A stretch of DNA of 12,352 bases from DASZOC01 sp035550975 (GCA_035550975.1 DASZOC010000068.1:1-12352), one strand, 5' to 3'. Counted from the first letter of the stretch, positions 1-9,501 are shown. Made by a program: numbers and translations. The notes: generated by a model from the letters alone, not told the origin.

Positions 1-1917
<1,917 letters not shown>

Positions 1918-1926
1918 TGCCTAATT

Positions 1927-1954
1927 GAAACGCAGGCGATGCCTGCTTTGTTTC
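1927..1954 (-). repeat. Inverted repeat between methyltransferase stop and ABC transporter start
   Basis: On the plus strand GAAAC-GCAGGC (1927-1937) and GCCTGC...GTTTC (1941-1954) pair as an 11-bp stem, with a GAT loop and a three-T bulge. The hairpin overlaps the methyltransferase stop codon and ends nine bases before the ABC transporter ATG. There is no clear T-run on either side, so it is not a textbook intrinsic terminator. It could attenuate transcription, protect an mRNA end or affect ribosome access to the ABC gene. The structure is seen in the sequence; the role is inferred. Confidence 0.6.
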
Positions 1955-2600
1955 ACGCGATCCGCAGGGCGGTGAGCACTCCATCGCGCGTCGGGTTGAT
2001 GATCGAGCGCCAGTGCGGATCGCCGGCGATCATCTCGTTCGTCCGCTTTATGGCTTCGGTCGCTCCTTCTTGCGGCTCGTCCGCGTCGGATTCGCCGGTG
2101 ACGCGGCCGAACCAGAGCATGTTGTCGCACAGGTAGTAGCCGCCGACCCTGACCTTGTGTTTGGCGGCGGCCCACGCGTCCGGGTAACCCGCCTTGTCGA
2201 TGTCGCAGTAGACGATGTCGAAGTCACCTTCCGTCTGCGCCAGCGCCTCGAGCGCGTCGCCGACGTGATAGCGGATCGGCTTGTCGAGACCGGCTCGCGC
2301 CAGGAAATCGAGCGCGAGCTTCTCGTTTTCCGGATCGGTGTCGGTGAGGTTTATCTCTGCCTCCGGCCCGGTCGCGCGCGAGAACCAGTAAGCGGAGTAG
2401 CCGTACCCGGACCCGAGCTCGAAGATCCTCTTGGCGTAGATCGACCGCGCGATGATCTCGAGGTACTGCCCGCAGAGACGACCGACTATCGGGAAGCCTT
2501 TCTCTTCGGCAAGCTGCTCCATCTCGAGCAGTACCGGCTCGTCATCGCCGGCCGCAAGCCTTTCCAGGTACGTCGTCACGGCGGGATGAAGGATGTCCAT
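1953..2600 (-). CDS. Class I SAM-dependent O-methyltransferase (catechol/caffeoyl-CoA OMT-like)
   Basis: A 215-residue enzyme that transfers a methyl group from S-adenosylmethionine, probably to a hydroxyl group of a small aromatic or similar acceptor, in the cytoplasm. The SAM-binding motif I is ELGSGYGYSA (61-70), followed by an acidic strand LTDTDPEN (85-92). The family's metal-binding pattern is visible as CDIDKAGY (132-139) and CDN (158-160), giving likely ligands D133, D159 and N160. Length fits the metal-dependent OMT family. I chose ATG 2600 because the protein then begins MDILHPAVTTYLERL, the usual family N-terminus; an in-frame ATG at 2648 adds 16 atypical residues. Neither start has a clear Shine-Dalgarno. 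The first 59 bases overlap the 3' end of the upstream hydrolase gene in another frame, suggesting coupled translation. The acceptor substrate is unknown. Confidence 0.88.
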   Translation of the reverse strand: MDILHPAVTTYLERLAAGDDEPVLLEMEQLAEEKGFPIVGRLCGQYLEIIARSIYAKRIFELGSGYGYSAYWFSRATGPEAEINLTDTDPENEKLALDFLARAGLDKPIRYHVGDALEALAQTEGDFDIVYCDIDKAGYPDAWAAAKHKVRVGGYYLCDNMLWFGRVTGESDADEPQEGATEAIKRTNEMIAGDPHWRSIINPTRDGVLTALRIA

Positions 2601-5145
2601 CTCCAGAGGGTACCGGGCGTCGGTTCGCGGGACACGGCTTCGGTTCACGAGACGGTTCGGTCTCGCTGCCCCCGGCTACCCGACCGTCGTCGTCGAAAGT
2701 GATCACTGCTGTCGTACCACCCTCGACGCAATACGTGAACTCGTTGCCTGCTCGGGACGACGGCTGGCCCAGCGCGAACAGAACGTCTTTCCAGGACGTT
2801 CCCGGAGCGACGGCGTCGATCCGGTCCTGGGTCAGGTCGGGGACGTCGGCGCGACACGCATCACCGGGGACGCCGACGGCGCGCTCCCACATCTGCAGAT
2901 AGGCCTCGGGCCCACGGGTCATGTCCTCGTACAGGGCGTCGTTTATCTGCCGGAGGCCCTGAAGCCAATCCGTGTAGAGACCGTAGTGCGCTACACCGTC
3001 GCTGTTGATGTCGTAGATACGCTCACCGCTTACCTGCTGGTGAACCATCGCCCCGCCGAAGCCTTCGAATGGGTAGGAGACGGTCGTCCCTTTGATCGGA
3101 GGAGCCGAGGAACTGAATCCGTTCACGTCGGACCCGTAACCGAATCCGAAGTAGTAGCGCTCGTCTGCCCAGGCCTTCGACTTGATCCAGTCCTCTTCGA
3201 AACCCCTCAAATCGGAATCCGAGGGAGTCACCACACCACCGGCCTCGTAGATGCGCGGGTAGATCGTGTCGTCCGCCCAGCTGTGACTGGATACGACACC
3301 GGAGTACTGAAGCTCGTCGATGATGAGATCCATCGCGCTGGTTCGTGCGCGGGCGCTCATGTGGTCGGGGTCGAAGATCATGCCGCGCTGCGCCATCTGG
3401 CGGATCGTGTACTCCCCGAGCTCGGTCAGACCCAGCTCGTTGCAGTGTGGTGCCGGCGGATACAGCGGGGCCGCGCCGCTCGTGCCGGCGGCGGCAAGGA
3501 TGCTTGCGACCAGAGAATCGCGACCGGTGAACTCGCGCGGCCATCCGTTGGGGTAAGGCGGCGAATCGTGCACGTTGTGCTGCGTCTTGTCGTGCGCGTG
3601 GCCGGCATCCTCGGGACACGTGTCCATCTGCCAGTAACGACCGGTCTCCTCCATGTTGCCCTGGTTGACGATGAGGCCGGTCTGTCCCGCGTCTCCCGTC
3701 ACACCCGACAAGGCGCTGTCGAACTTGTTGACGAGCTCCATCTGCCTGACGTCTAGCTTTTCGTAGGCTTCCTCGAGACCACGATCTATGTCGTCGGTGT
3801 CACACAAAGCCTGGCCGAACCTCAGACCGCAGTCGAACAGCGTCGAGACCTCGATGCCGATGATCACCGCGAGCCGACCGGAGTTGATGACCTCTCGTGC
3901 CTCGAAGGGGTCTTTCACGATCCGGAACCAACCTTCGCCCGGGCCCCCGCTCTGCGCGTCGATGTAGTCCTGTAGCTGCAGGATTCGCTTGTGCTGGAGA
4001 CGCACGCCGTCCATCTCGTTGCAACGCGACTCGATCGCGTGACGATCCTTGAACGGATAGGCCTTGCACAACGCGGCGTTGTCGACCAAGACATTCGTGT
4101 AGAGCCGCAGACCACCCCGCCATGCACGTTCCAACCACTTGTAATAGAGCTGCTCGTGCGTCAGGTAGTTGTGCTTGGGCCATCCCTTGAAGGTCGGCCA
4201 CCCGTCGGGAGAATGACCCTTACCCGGGGTGTTACTGAGGAGTTGCTCGAGCGCGGCGGCTTCCCCACCGGGATGGTGATCGGGACAGTCGACGAGCGCC
4301 TGCGCAACTCCATAGCGGCTCCACGGTTTCGCACAACGTGCGCGGCCCCCGAGGAACTCGTAGGCCATCCCGTGCAGATGGAGGTCCATGAACCCGCGGG
4401 TTTCCTGGAAGCTGGTCTGACCGCCCATGAGCGGCCCGTCGACGTTGACCTCGACCTCGGGGAAGGTCGCGCAGCCGTCGGGGAGTAGCTCGAATCCGAA
4501 GCTATCGCCGTCGCCGGTAGGAACGAGGACCAACTCGCCGGACTTGGCCGCCAAGGCTTGATCCGTAGCAGGAAGCTCTAGGCGGAAGGTGTTGAGGCCG
4601 TGTTGCACGACCTTCCAGTCGGCAAGGGGGCCGGGCTCGCTGGCCGCCACGACCGCTGCGCCGCGCCCCGAAGCTCTGTTCGCGGCACTATCAGCGACCT
4701 CGTCAGCGGCGACGTCCGTCTGCTCGAAGGCGACGCCGCCGGCGATCTGACCTGGGACGGAATCGGTGGCGGCGTAGGTCGCAGTAGCAAGGGCGCCCTC
4801 GCTTGCCGCCAGGAAGTCGCCCTCGCGGCCGAACAGGAGGTAGCGGCCGAGATCGGTTGCCTGAAGGAAGAACGGCTCTGCGGCGTCGAGGTTGGACCCG
4901 CCGAGCGCGAACCCGTCCTCGGAGCGCGCCACATACCTCCCACCGGCCTCGAACATGGCGTAGCAGCCGCCGGCCAAGGCGTAACGATCCTCGGGGAACT
5001 GGGCCCGCGGGCCCAGACCGACTTCTTTCGACGCCCCGGTCCATCCCGCTGCGGTGGTGGACGCCCTTCCCAGGCCCGACACCATGATCATCACGGCCAG
5101 CGCTCCGCAGGCGACGACAGCGAGCTTACGAGGGACATAACGCAT
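2542..5145 (-). CDS. Secreted M19 (membrane dipeptidase)-like metallohydrolase with beta-trefoil-like and BamE-like domains
   Basis: An 867-residue exported protein. ATG 5145 is chosen over an in-frame ATG at 5244 because AGGAG lies 10 nt upstream and a Sec signal peptide follows at once (basic MRYVPRK, hydrophobic core to about residue 24). Residues about 45-230 look like a fascin-type beta-trefoil (GRYLLFGREGDFLAAS; ALAAKSGELVLV). Residues about 250-765 carry peptidase M19 landmarks in order: HLH (256-258), GIE with E432, DPDHMS with H595, SSHS with H621 and GSDVNG with D673. M19 enzymes are zinc dipeptidases of the amidohydrolase TIM-barrel superfamily. Here the first motif is HxH, not HxD, and spacing between motifs is much longer than in mammalian dipeptidase. 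Residues about 774-825 resemble a BamE/SmpA-OmlA module (PGTSWKDVLFALGQP; VITFDDDGRV). The final 40 residues are Pro/Arg-rich and overlap the methyltransferase gene. The substrate is unknown and may not be a dipeptide. Superfamily call strong, domain fusions moderate. Confidence 0.82.
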   Translation of the reverse strand: MRYVPRKLAVVACGALAVMIMVSGLGRASTTAAGWTGASKEVGLGPRAQFPEDRYALAGGCYAMFEAGGRYVARSEDGFALGGSNLDAAEPFFLQATDLGRYLLFGREGDFLAASEGALATATYAATDSVPGQIAGGVAFEQTDVAADEVADSAANRASGRGAAVVAASEPGPLADWKVVQHGLNTFRLELPATDQALAAKSGELVLVPTGDGDSFGFELLPDGCATFPEVEVNVDGPLMGGQTSFQETRGFMDLHLHGMAYEFLGGRARCAKPWSRYGVAQALVDCPDHHPGGEAAALEQLLSNTPGKGHSPDGWPTFKGWPKHNYLTHEQLYYKWLERAWRGGLRLYTNVLVDNAALCKAYPFKDRHAIESRCNEMDGVRLQHKRILQLQDYIDAQSGGPGEGWFRIVKDPFEAREVINSGRLAVIIGIEVSTLFDCGLRFGQALCDTDDIDRGLEEAYEKLDVRQMELVNKFDSALSGVTGDAGQTGLIVNQGNMEETGRYWQMDTCPEDAGHAHDKTQHNVHDSPPYPNGWPREFTGRDSLVASILAAAGTSGAAPLYPPAPHCNELGLTELGEYTIRQMAQRGMIFDPDHMSARARTSAMDLIIDELQYSGVVSSHSWADDTIYPRIYEAGGVVTPSDSDLRGFEEDWIKSKAWADERYYFGFGYGSDVNGFSSSAPPIKGTTVSYPFEGFGGAMVHQQVSGERIYDINSDGVAHYGLYTDWLQGLRQINDALYEDMTRGPEAYLQMWERAVGVPGDACRADVPDLTQDRIDAVAPGTSWKDVLFALGQPSSRAGNEFTYCVEGGTTAVITFDDDGRVAGGSETEPSREPKPCPANRRPVPSGDGHPSSRRDDVPGKACGRR

Positions 5146-5283
5146 CAGCTTCGATCTCCTGGGTCGGCGCGGCAAGGCAGGACAAGCCCTGCTGGTGGTC
5201 GTTCGCCGGGCGGCGGCCGTCTCCTCCCCTGCCTGGCCGAGCATCCTCGTCGAGACCCGGCTCCGTCGTCGATTCGTCCTCCT

Positions 5284-6057
5284 TCAGTCGCCGAGCACCA
5301 GGTCGTTCAACGCTCGATGGAGCTCGGCGTTGGCTGCGATGACGCCTGGGGACAGGTGTGGCAGGGGTGGGGGCAGCTCGGTAACGATGCCGCCGGCTTC
5401 CTCGACGAGGAGGATGCCTGCCGCTTTGTCCCAGCGCTCCATCGGGGCTTCGTAGAACCCGTCTAGGTGTCCCGCCGCCAGCGCAGCAAGATCGAGCGCG
5501 GCGGAGCCTGCTCGTCTGATGTCGCGCGCGAGCGGAAGCACGCGCGCCACCGTCGCGGCCTGCACCTCGCGAGCCTCGGCCTCGTACGAGAAGCCGGTCC
5601 CTATCAGGGCGCCGGAAAAGTCGGCGGTATCGCTGACCCGGATGCACCTCGAATTGAGCCACGCACCCTCACCGCGTTCGGCCTCGTACAACGCGTCACG
5701 TACCGGATCGAATACGACGCCGACGACCGCGCCTTTGTCATCTTCGACCGCGATGCTGACGGCCCACCACGGGATGCGGTACAGGTAGTTGACGGTGCCG
5801 TCGAGCGGGTCGACGACCCACTCGAGCCCCGAGCGCGAGCGCTCGTCGCCACCTTCTTCGGACACGATCCCGTCGTCCGGTCGCTCGCGCGCGATGAGGT
5901 CCAGCAGGAGCTCCTCCGAGTCCCGGTCCGCATCGCTCACGAGATCCGTCGGCGAAGACTTCGTATCCAAACCTGCGATCGGGCCGCGGAACCGTTCGAG
6001 CAACAGGGCGCCCGCCTCACGCGCGGCCCGCGTCGCCAACGCCCGCAGCTCGCTCAC
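5284..6057 (-). CDS. Inositol monophosphatase family phosphatase
   Basis: A 257-residue Mg2+-dependent sugar or inositol phosphate phosphatase of the FIG/IMPase fold, cytoplasmic. Family motifs are intact: SEEGG (66-70) with metal ligand E67, VVDPLDGTVNY (81-91) with D83 and D86, and ERWDKAAG (207-214) with D210, followed by LLVEEAGG. The start is GTG 6057, which shares the four bases GTGA with the stop of the upstream flavoprotein gene and has a GAGGG-type ribosome site seven bases away. An in-frame ATG at 6126 would add 23 residues lying inside the flavoprotein gene and is unlikely. Bacterial members act on myo-inositol phosphate, histidinol phosphate, fructose bisphosphate or PAP, and the sequence alone does not separate these. 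In Actinobacteria an inositol-phosphate role feeding phosphatidylinositol or mycothiol is a reasonable guess. Confidence 0.93.
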   Translation of the reverse strand: MSELRALATRAAREAGALLLERFRGPIAGLDTKSSPTDLVSDADRDSEELLLDLIARERPDDGIVSEEGGDERSRSGLEWVVDPLDGTVNYLYRIPWWAVSIAVEDDKGAVVGVVFDPVRDALYEAERGEGAWLNSRCIRVSDTADFSGALIGTGFSYEAEAREVQAATVARVLPLARDIRRAGSAALDLAALAAGHLDGFYEAPMERWDKAAGILLVEEAGGIVTELPPPLPHLSPGVIAANAELHRALNDLVLGD

Positions 6058-7436
6058 AGGGTTTCCCTCAGGGTCTCCTCGACCTTCTCCGAGGCCTTCC
6101 GTGCCGTGATCAGGATCGGATCCCACACCGGCGCGAACGGGGGTGCGTACGACAGGTCCATGTTGAGCATGTGGTCGACCGTCATCTCGTTCCAGAGCGC
6201 CGCTGCCAGCGCATCGATCCGCTTCGCCGCCCCCTCCTTACCGACGATCTGCGCGCCGAGCAGGCGGCCCGACCGTTTCTCGACGATCATCTTGGTTCTG
6301 ATGGGGGCCGCGCCGGGGAAGTAACCGGCGCGGGTCGTCGAGTCGACCGTCGACGAGACGTGATCGAAACCGGCCTCTCTCGCTTCAGCTTCGCCGAGTC
6401 CCGTTCGCGCGACCTCGAGGTGGCAGACCTTCGAGACGGCGGTACCGACGACACCGGGAAAGGTCGCGTAGCCACCACCGATGTTGATGCCCGCGACGCG
6501 ACCCTCCTTGTTCGCGTGCGTTCCCAGCGCGATCGACACCGGCTTGCGTGCGACCCGGTGGAACTTCTCGACGCAGTCGCCGGCGGCCCACACGCCGTCG
6601 TTGCTGGTGTGCATCTGCTGGTCCACGACGATGCCGTCGGCCGGACCGATCGTCAGACCTGCCGCCGCCGCCAGCTCCACGTTCGGGCGGGTTCCGAGGC
6701 CCAACACGACGATGTCTGCGTGCAAAGTCGTCCGGTCCGTAACGACACCGGACACGTGACCCTTGGCGTCTTGTTCGAAGCGGACGACGCGTTCGCCGGT
6801 GTGGACGGCGATGCCCATCTCGCCCATCGCCGCGCCCACGAGCTCACCCATGTCCGGGTCGAGGGTGCGCATCGGCTGGTCGCCCGCCTCGACCAGCGCC
6901 ACCTCCATCCCTCGGACGACGAACGCTTCCGCCATCTCGATCCCGATGTAGCCGCCCCCGACCACGACCGCATGCCGAGGCTGCTCGTCTTCGACCACCT
7001 CTCGCACGAGGATCCCATCGTTGAGCGTCTGCACGCCGAAGATGCCGGCCGCGTTCCCGCCCTCGAACGCGGGTCTGATCGGCGTCCCGCCCGTTGCAAC
7101 CATCAACAGATCGAAGCCTTCGGTACTCGTGGCGCCGTCGTCTCCGCGAACCGTCACCTTGCGCGCCGCTAGATCGATCTCCGTTACCTCGCACCGCATC
7201 CGAACGTCGATCTGTTGCTTATCCCGGAACACCTCGGGCTTGCGCGCGATCAGGTCATCGAGCTCGGTGACGGTGTCGGCGATGAAGTACGGGATCCCGC
7301 AGGCCGAATAAGAGGTGAAGTCACCCCGTTCGAACGCGACGATCTCGAGATCGTTCCGGCCGCGCCGCCGTCGCGCCTGTGATGCAGCGCTCATCCCGGC
7401 CGCATCGCCGCCGATCACGATAAGTCGCTCGGGCAT
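6054..7436 (-). CDS. FAD-dependent CoA-disulfide reductase / NADH oxidase family flavoprotein
   Basis: A 460-residue pyridine nucleotide-disulfide oxidoreductase. The N-terminal FAD-binding motif is GGDAAGMSAA (9-18). The single redox cysteine is C46 in SYSACGIPY, the SFxxC-type motif of CoA-disulfide reductases, NADH oxidases and NADH peroxidases, rather than the CxxxxC pair of glutathione reductases. The NAD(P)H Rossmann motif is VVGGGYIGIEMAE (158-170), and the second FAD motif is AAGDCVE (284-290). The C-terminal dimerisation domain has GYFPG (371-375) and SYAPPFAPVWDP (429-440), the latter typical of CoA-disulfide reductases. Expected activity is NAD(P)H-driven reduction of CoA disulfide, a persulfide, or oxygen/peroxide. 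ATG 7436 is chosen because MPERLIVIGG is the family N-terminus; the upstream in-frame extension to 7694 is non-family sequence overlapping the divergent gene. No good Shine-Dalgarno is seen. Exact substrate is uncertain. Confidence 0.93.
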   Translation of the reverse strand: MPERLIVIGGDAAGMSAASQARRRRGRNDLEIVAFERGDFTSYSACGIPYFIADTVTELDDLIARKPEVFRDKQQIDVRMRCEVTEIDLAARKVTVRGDDGATSTEGFDLLMVATGGTPIRPAFEGGNAAGIFGVQTLNDGILVREVVEDEQPRHAVVVGGGYIGIEMAEAFVVRGMEVALVEAGDQPMRTLDPDMGELVGAAMGEMGIAVHTGERVVRFEQDAKGHVSGVVTDRTTLHADIVVLGLGTRPNVELAAAAGLTIGPADGIVVDQQMHTSNDGVWAAGDCVEKFHRVARKPVSIALGTHANKEGRVAGINIGGGYATFPGVVGTAVSKVCHLEVARTGLGEAEAREAGFDHVSSTVDSTTRAGYFPGAAPIRTKMIVEKRSGRLLGAQIVGKEGAAKRIDALAAALWNEMTVDHMLNMDLSYAPPFAPVWDPILITARKASEKVEETLRETL

Positions 7437-7569
7437 AGGCGGCGAGGCTATCCGTTGCTCGGGACTCAGAAGAGGACCGGGCGTGCAGGAGGTCGGTATC
7501 CAACGTCCAACTAGCACTTGACGCGCAGTTCCTCGCGCGCGTCCAGTCGTGGGAAGACCAGGAGAAGCG
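7437..7569. promoter_or_regulatory. Divergent intergenic region between flavoprotein and sialidase-like genes
   Basis: These 133 bases separate two divergently transcribed genes, so promoters for both must lie here or inside the gene ends. On the plus strand TTGACG (7518-7523) resembles a -35 element, but no good -10 follows at 16-18 nt. On the minus strand TAGCCT fits a loose TAnnnT -10 eight bases before ATG 7436, which would mean a very short or absent leader. No operator-like palindrome stands out. Promoter location is inferred from gene layout; individual boxes are weak. Confidence 0.35.
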
Positions 7570-9297
7570 ATGGGAAGTCGCGTTGAACGAACCGCGACGA
7601 TGCTCGCCGTCCTGATCCTGCTGGTGTCGAGCTCTGCCGTCTCTGTCGCGGGCCCGCTAGGGGGCCTGGACGCCGGCGCACAAGCCTTCCCCAATGCGGC
7701 GGTGGAGAGCCAGACCTATCGCGCGGTCGACGGTCAGGGCGGCGCGAAGACCGCTCAGTGGCGAGTCGTCCGCAACACTGGTAACTGTTGCGAGAACTAC
7801 CTGAGCGCCACGTCCGATGGAAAGATCCTCGACTTCGGTGCGGGGCGGCTACGGCTGTCCAGCGACCAAGGCGCGACCTGGCAAACCATCCGCCCGACAC
7901 TGCCGGTAGCGATAGGTGACGGAGGGGAGGGCGCCGTCGTTCCTGCCCCCAACGGCGACATCGTCGCTATGAACTGGGATCCGTGGACGGGCGATCGTTT
8001 GGAAACATTCAAATACGAGGCCGCGAGCGGAAAATGGTTCTACTCGCATGGCGTGCTCAAGACGCCGTTCTACGATCGTCCTTGGTTGAGTGTCGTGCCG
8101 GGGCCTTTCACGGTCGGCGCGGAGACTTTTCCCTATCTTTCGATACTGAAGGCCGGTTGGCCGTCTAAAGACATCTGGTACTACAGCTACGACGGTCTGA
8201 ACTACCTACGGCCGGCGAGCAAGATTAGCGAGGAACTCGCGACGATCGCGAAGAGAACGCCTATGTTGGCTAAGGACGCCGCCATCGACTGGGTCCAACC
8301 ACTGACGATGTCCGGGATCGCTCCGCTTCCGGGCGGTGGCGCGATCGCATCGGATATGGATCTTTTGAATGTTGGTGATCCGTTCGCCTTGATGCTCGCG
8401 CCAGAGGTCCGGTGGAACTCGTTCCGGTTCGCGCAGACGCTTCCGGCCGGGCGGGTGCTCGCGGATTCGACCGGAAAGCTGCACCACATGACCCTCGCCA
8501 TTCCGGGTCGGGGCAGCTTCGAATACCGCATCTCCGACGACAGCGGAGCCAGCTGGAGAACGGCAGCTTCGCTTTTGCTGCCTCCCGGGTTCGTCGCCGA
8601 GGAGTGGGATTTCAAAGCCAACGGAGCGCTAGGGATCACGGCACTCGCGGTACACGCTCACGACGCGGCGAGAAACGTGGACCAAGACTTCCTCTACGAG
8701 CTCGCTGTGACCGGGACCCAGGCTGCACTTCGAAATGTCTTCTACGTGGGGTCAGGCGACCTAGCCTTCGGGAGCTCGTTCGGCGCGAGCCTGCGTTACG
8801 ACTTCGCAAGCGTGGCTATCCTCCCGGATGGGACGCTGGTGACCTCCTTCGTAGACGATGCCCACCGATCGCCGGCGATCGCGGTGCTCACCGATCGGGG
8901 AAGTTCACCCGCACCACCGGCGCCTCCGACATCGACGCCGTCTACAGGATCCCCCGAGGATCCGCCGGCCGAGCCAGACCCCGAGTCCAGCGAGGGAACT
9001 CGCGTTCACGACAGGACCGTCGCGTTGGCGCTGAAGAGGCACCTCATGGCAAGGGGGATCGTCACGACGACCGGGGGTCACGCAGCGTGTCAGGGGGGTG
9101 TACCTGTTGAGGTGCAACGGCGAAGTAACGGGGCATGGAGGACCGTCGCCAATGTCACGACGACAGAGGACGGAGCATTCCGGACTCGACTGGGTGACGG
9201 CGCCGGCCGGTATCGCGTCGTTGCAAGGAAGCTCGAGACTCCTATGGGTACCTGCGCTGGGGCGACATCGACGGTGGTTCGTCACCGGCACGACTAA
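7570..9297 (+). CDS. Secreted sialidase-like BNR/Asp-box beta-propeller protein
   Basis: A 575-residue exported protein of unknown function. ATG 7570 has AGGAG five bases upstream and is followed by a signal peptide (hydrophobic stretch about residues 9-28). An in-frame GTG at 7549 would place seven more residues before it and lacks that ribosome site. Two Asp boxes, SSDQGATW (97-104) and SDDSGASW (322-329), mark blades of a BNR/sialidase-type propeller spanning about residues 60-440. I see no FRIP motif or full sialidase arginine triad, so glycosidase activity is not supported. Residues about 445-476 form a Pro/Ser/Glu linker. Residues about 480-575 look like a small beta-sandwich (VPVEVQRRSNGAWR; TTEDGAFRTRL; GRYRVVARK) with Cys507 and Cys562 placed for a disulfide. 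An adjacent Cys73-Cys74 pair lies near the propeller start. It stands alone upstream of the tRNA and probably acts at or outside the cell surface. Confidence 0.8.
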   Translation: MGSRVERTATMLAVLILLVSSSAVSVAGPLGGLDAGAQAFPNAAVESQTYRAVDGQGGAKTAQWRVVRNTGNCCENYLSATSDGKILDFGAGRLRLSSDQGATWQTIRPTLPVAIGDGGEGAVVPAPNGDIVAMNWDPWTGDRLETFKYEAASGKWFYSHGVLKTPFYDRPWLSVVPGPFTVGAETFPYLSILKAGWPSKDIWYYSYDGLNYLRPASKISEELATIAKRTPMLAKDAAIDWVQPLTMSGIAPLPGGGAIASDMDLLNVGDPFALMLAPEVRWNSFRFAQTLPAGRVLADSTGKLHHMTLAIPGRGSFEYRISDDSGASWRTAASLLLPPGFVAEEWDFKANGALGITALAVHAHDAARNVDQDFLYELAVTGTQAALRNVFYVGSGDLAFGSSFGASLRYDFASVAILPDGTLVTSFVDDAHRSPAIAVLTDRGSSPAPPAPPTSTPSTGSPEDPPAEPDPESSEGTRVHDRTVALALKRHLMARGIVTTTGGHAACQGGVPVEVQRRSNGAWRTVANVTTTEDGAFRTRLGDGAGRYRVVARKLETPMGTCAGATSTVVRHRHD

Positions 9298-9326
9298 CCC
9301 AACCCTGCTGCGGCCCGCACCGTTAC

Positions 9327-9332
9327 TAGACT
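9327..9332 (+). promoter_or_regulatory. Possible -10 element for tRNA-Arg
   Basis: TAGACT matches four of six bases of the TATAAT consensus and sits 10 bases before the mature 5' end of the tRNA, allowing a short 5' leader for RNase P to remove. No convincing -35 hexamer is found 16-18 bases upstream. This is a weak inference. Confidence 0.3.
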
Positions 9333-9342
9333 CGGTGTCGAC

Positions 9343-9415
9343 GCCCTCGTAGCTCAGGGGATAGAGCACAGGTTTCCTAAACCTGGTGTCGCAGGTTCGA
9401 ATCCTGCCGGGGGCA
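9343..9415 (+). tRNA. trnR: tRNA-Arg, anticodon CCU
   Basis: A full cloverleaf can be drawn. The acceptor stem pairs 9343-9349 with 9408-9414 with one G-U pair. The D arm is GCTC/GAGC (9352-9355 and 9364-9367). The anticodon stem is CAGGT/ACCTG (9369-9373 and 9381-9385) with loop TTCCTAA, giving anticodon CCT at 9376-9378, which reads the arginine codon AGG. The T arm is GCAGG/CCTGC around TTCGAAT. The discriminator base is A9415 and the following bases are CCG, so the CCA tail is not encoded and must be added after transcription. No intrinsic terminator with a T-run follows. The gene sits alone between two secreted-protein genes. Confidence 0.97.
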
Positions 9416-9501
9416 CCGAGCCGTGTGCTAAGTCTCGGCACCTGTGCCCCGCTCGCCGGCGCGGCTTCGGCTCCTCGTCGCACCGGTCGGCCTCGGCAGG
9501 G

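Noticed and set aside
2593..3756. 387-codon plus-strand ORF
   Set aside because: It lies antisense to the M19-like gene, has low-complexity Arg/Val/Gly composition without any domain, and is explained by the absence of stops opposite a high-GC coding frame.
5107..5109. Possible lipobox at Cys13 of the M19-like protein (VVAC)
   Set aside because: The hydrophobic stretch before Cys13 is only about five residues, too short for a lipoprotein signal, and the hydrophobic core continues beyond it; an ordinary signal peptide fits better.
5177..5192. GCAGG/CCTGC hairpin between the phosphatase and the M19-like gene as a terminator
   Set aside because: The stem is only five base pairs and no T-run follows in either direction.
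6171..7172. 333-codon plus-strand ORF rich in Arg, Asp and His
   Set aside because: Antisense shadow of the flavoprotein gene; composition is typical of a complement-strand frame and no family motif is visible.
7518..7523. TTGACG as a firm -35 for the BNR-type gene
   Set aside because: No acceptable -10 hexamer occurs 16-18 bases downstream, so it is mentioned only as a weak candidate within the divergent region.
7570..9297. Active exo-sialidase
   Set aside because: Only Asp boxes are seen. They are structural propeller motifs, and no FRIP motif or full catalytic arginine triad could be identified.
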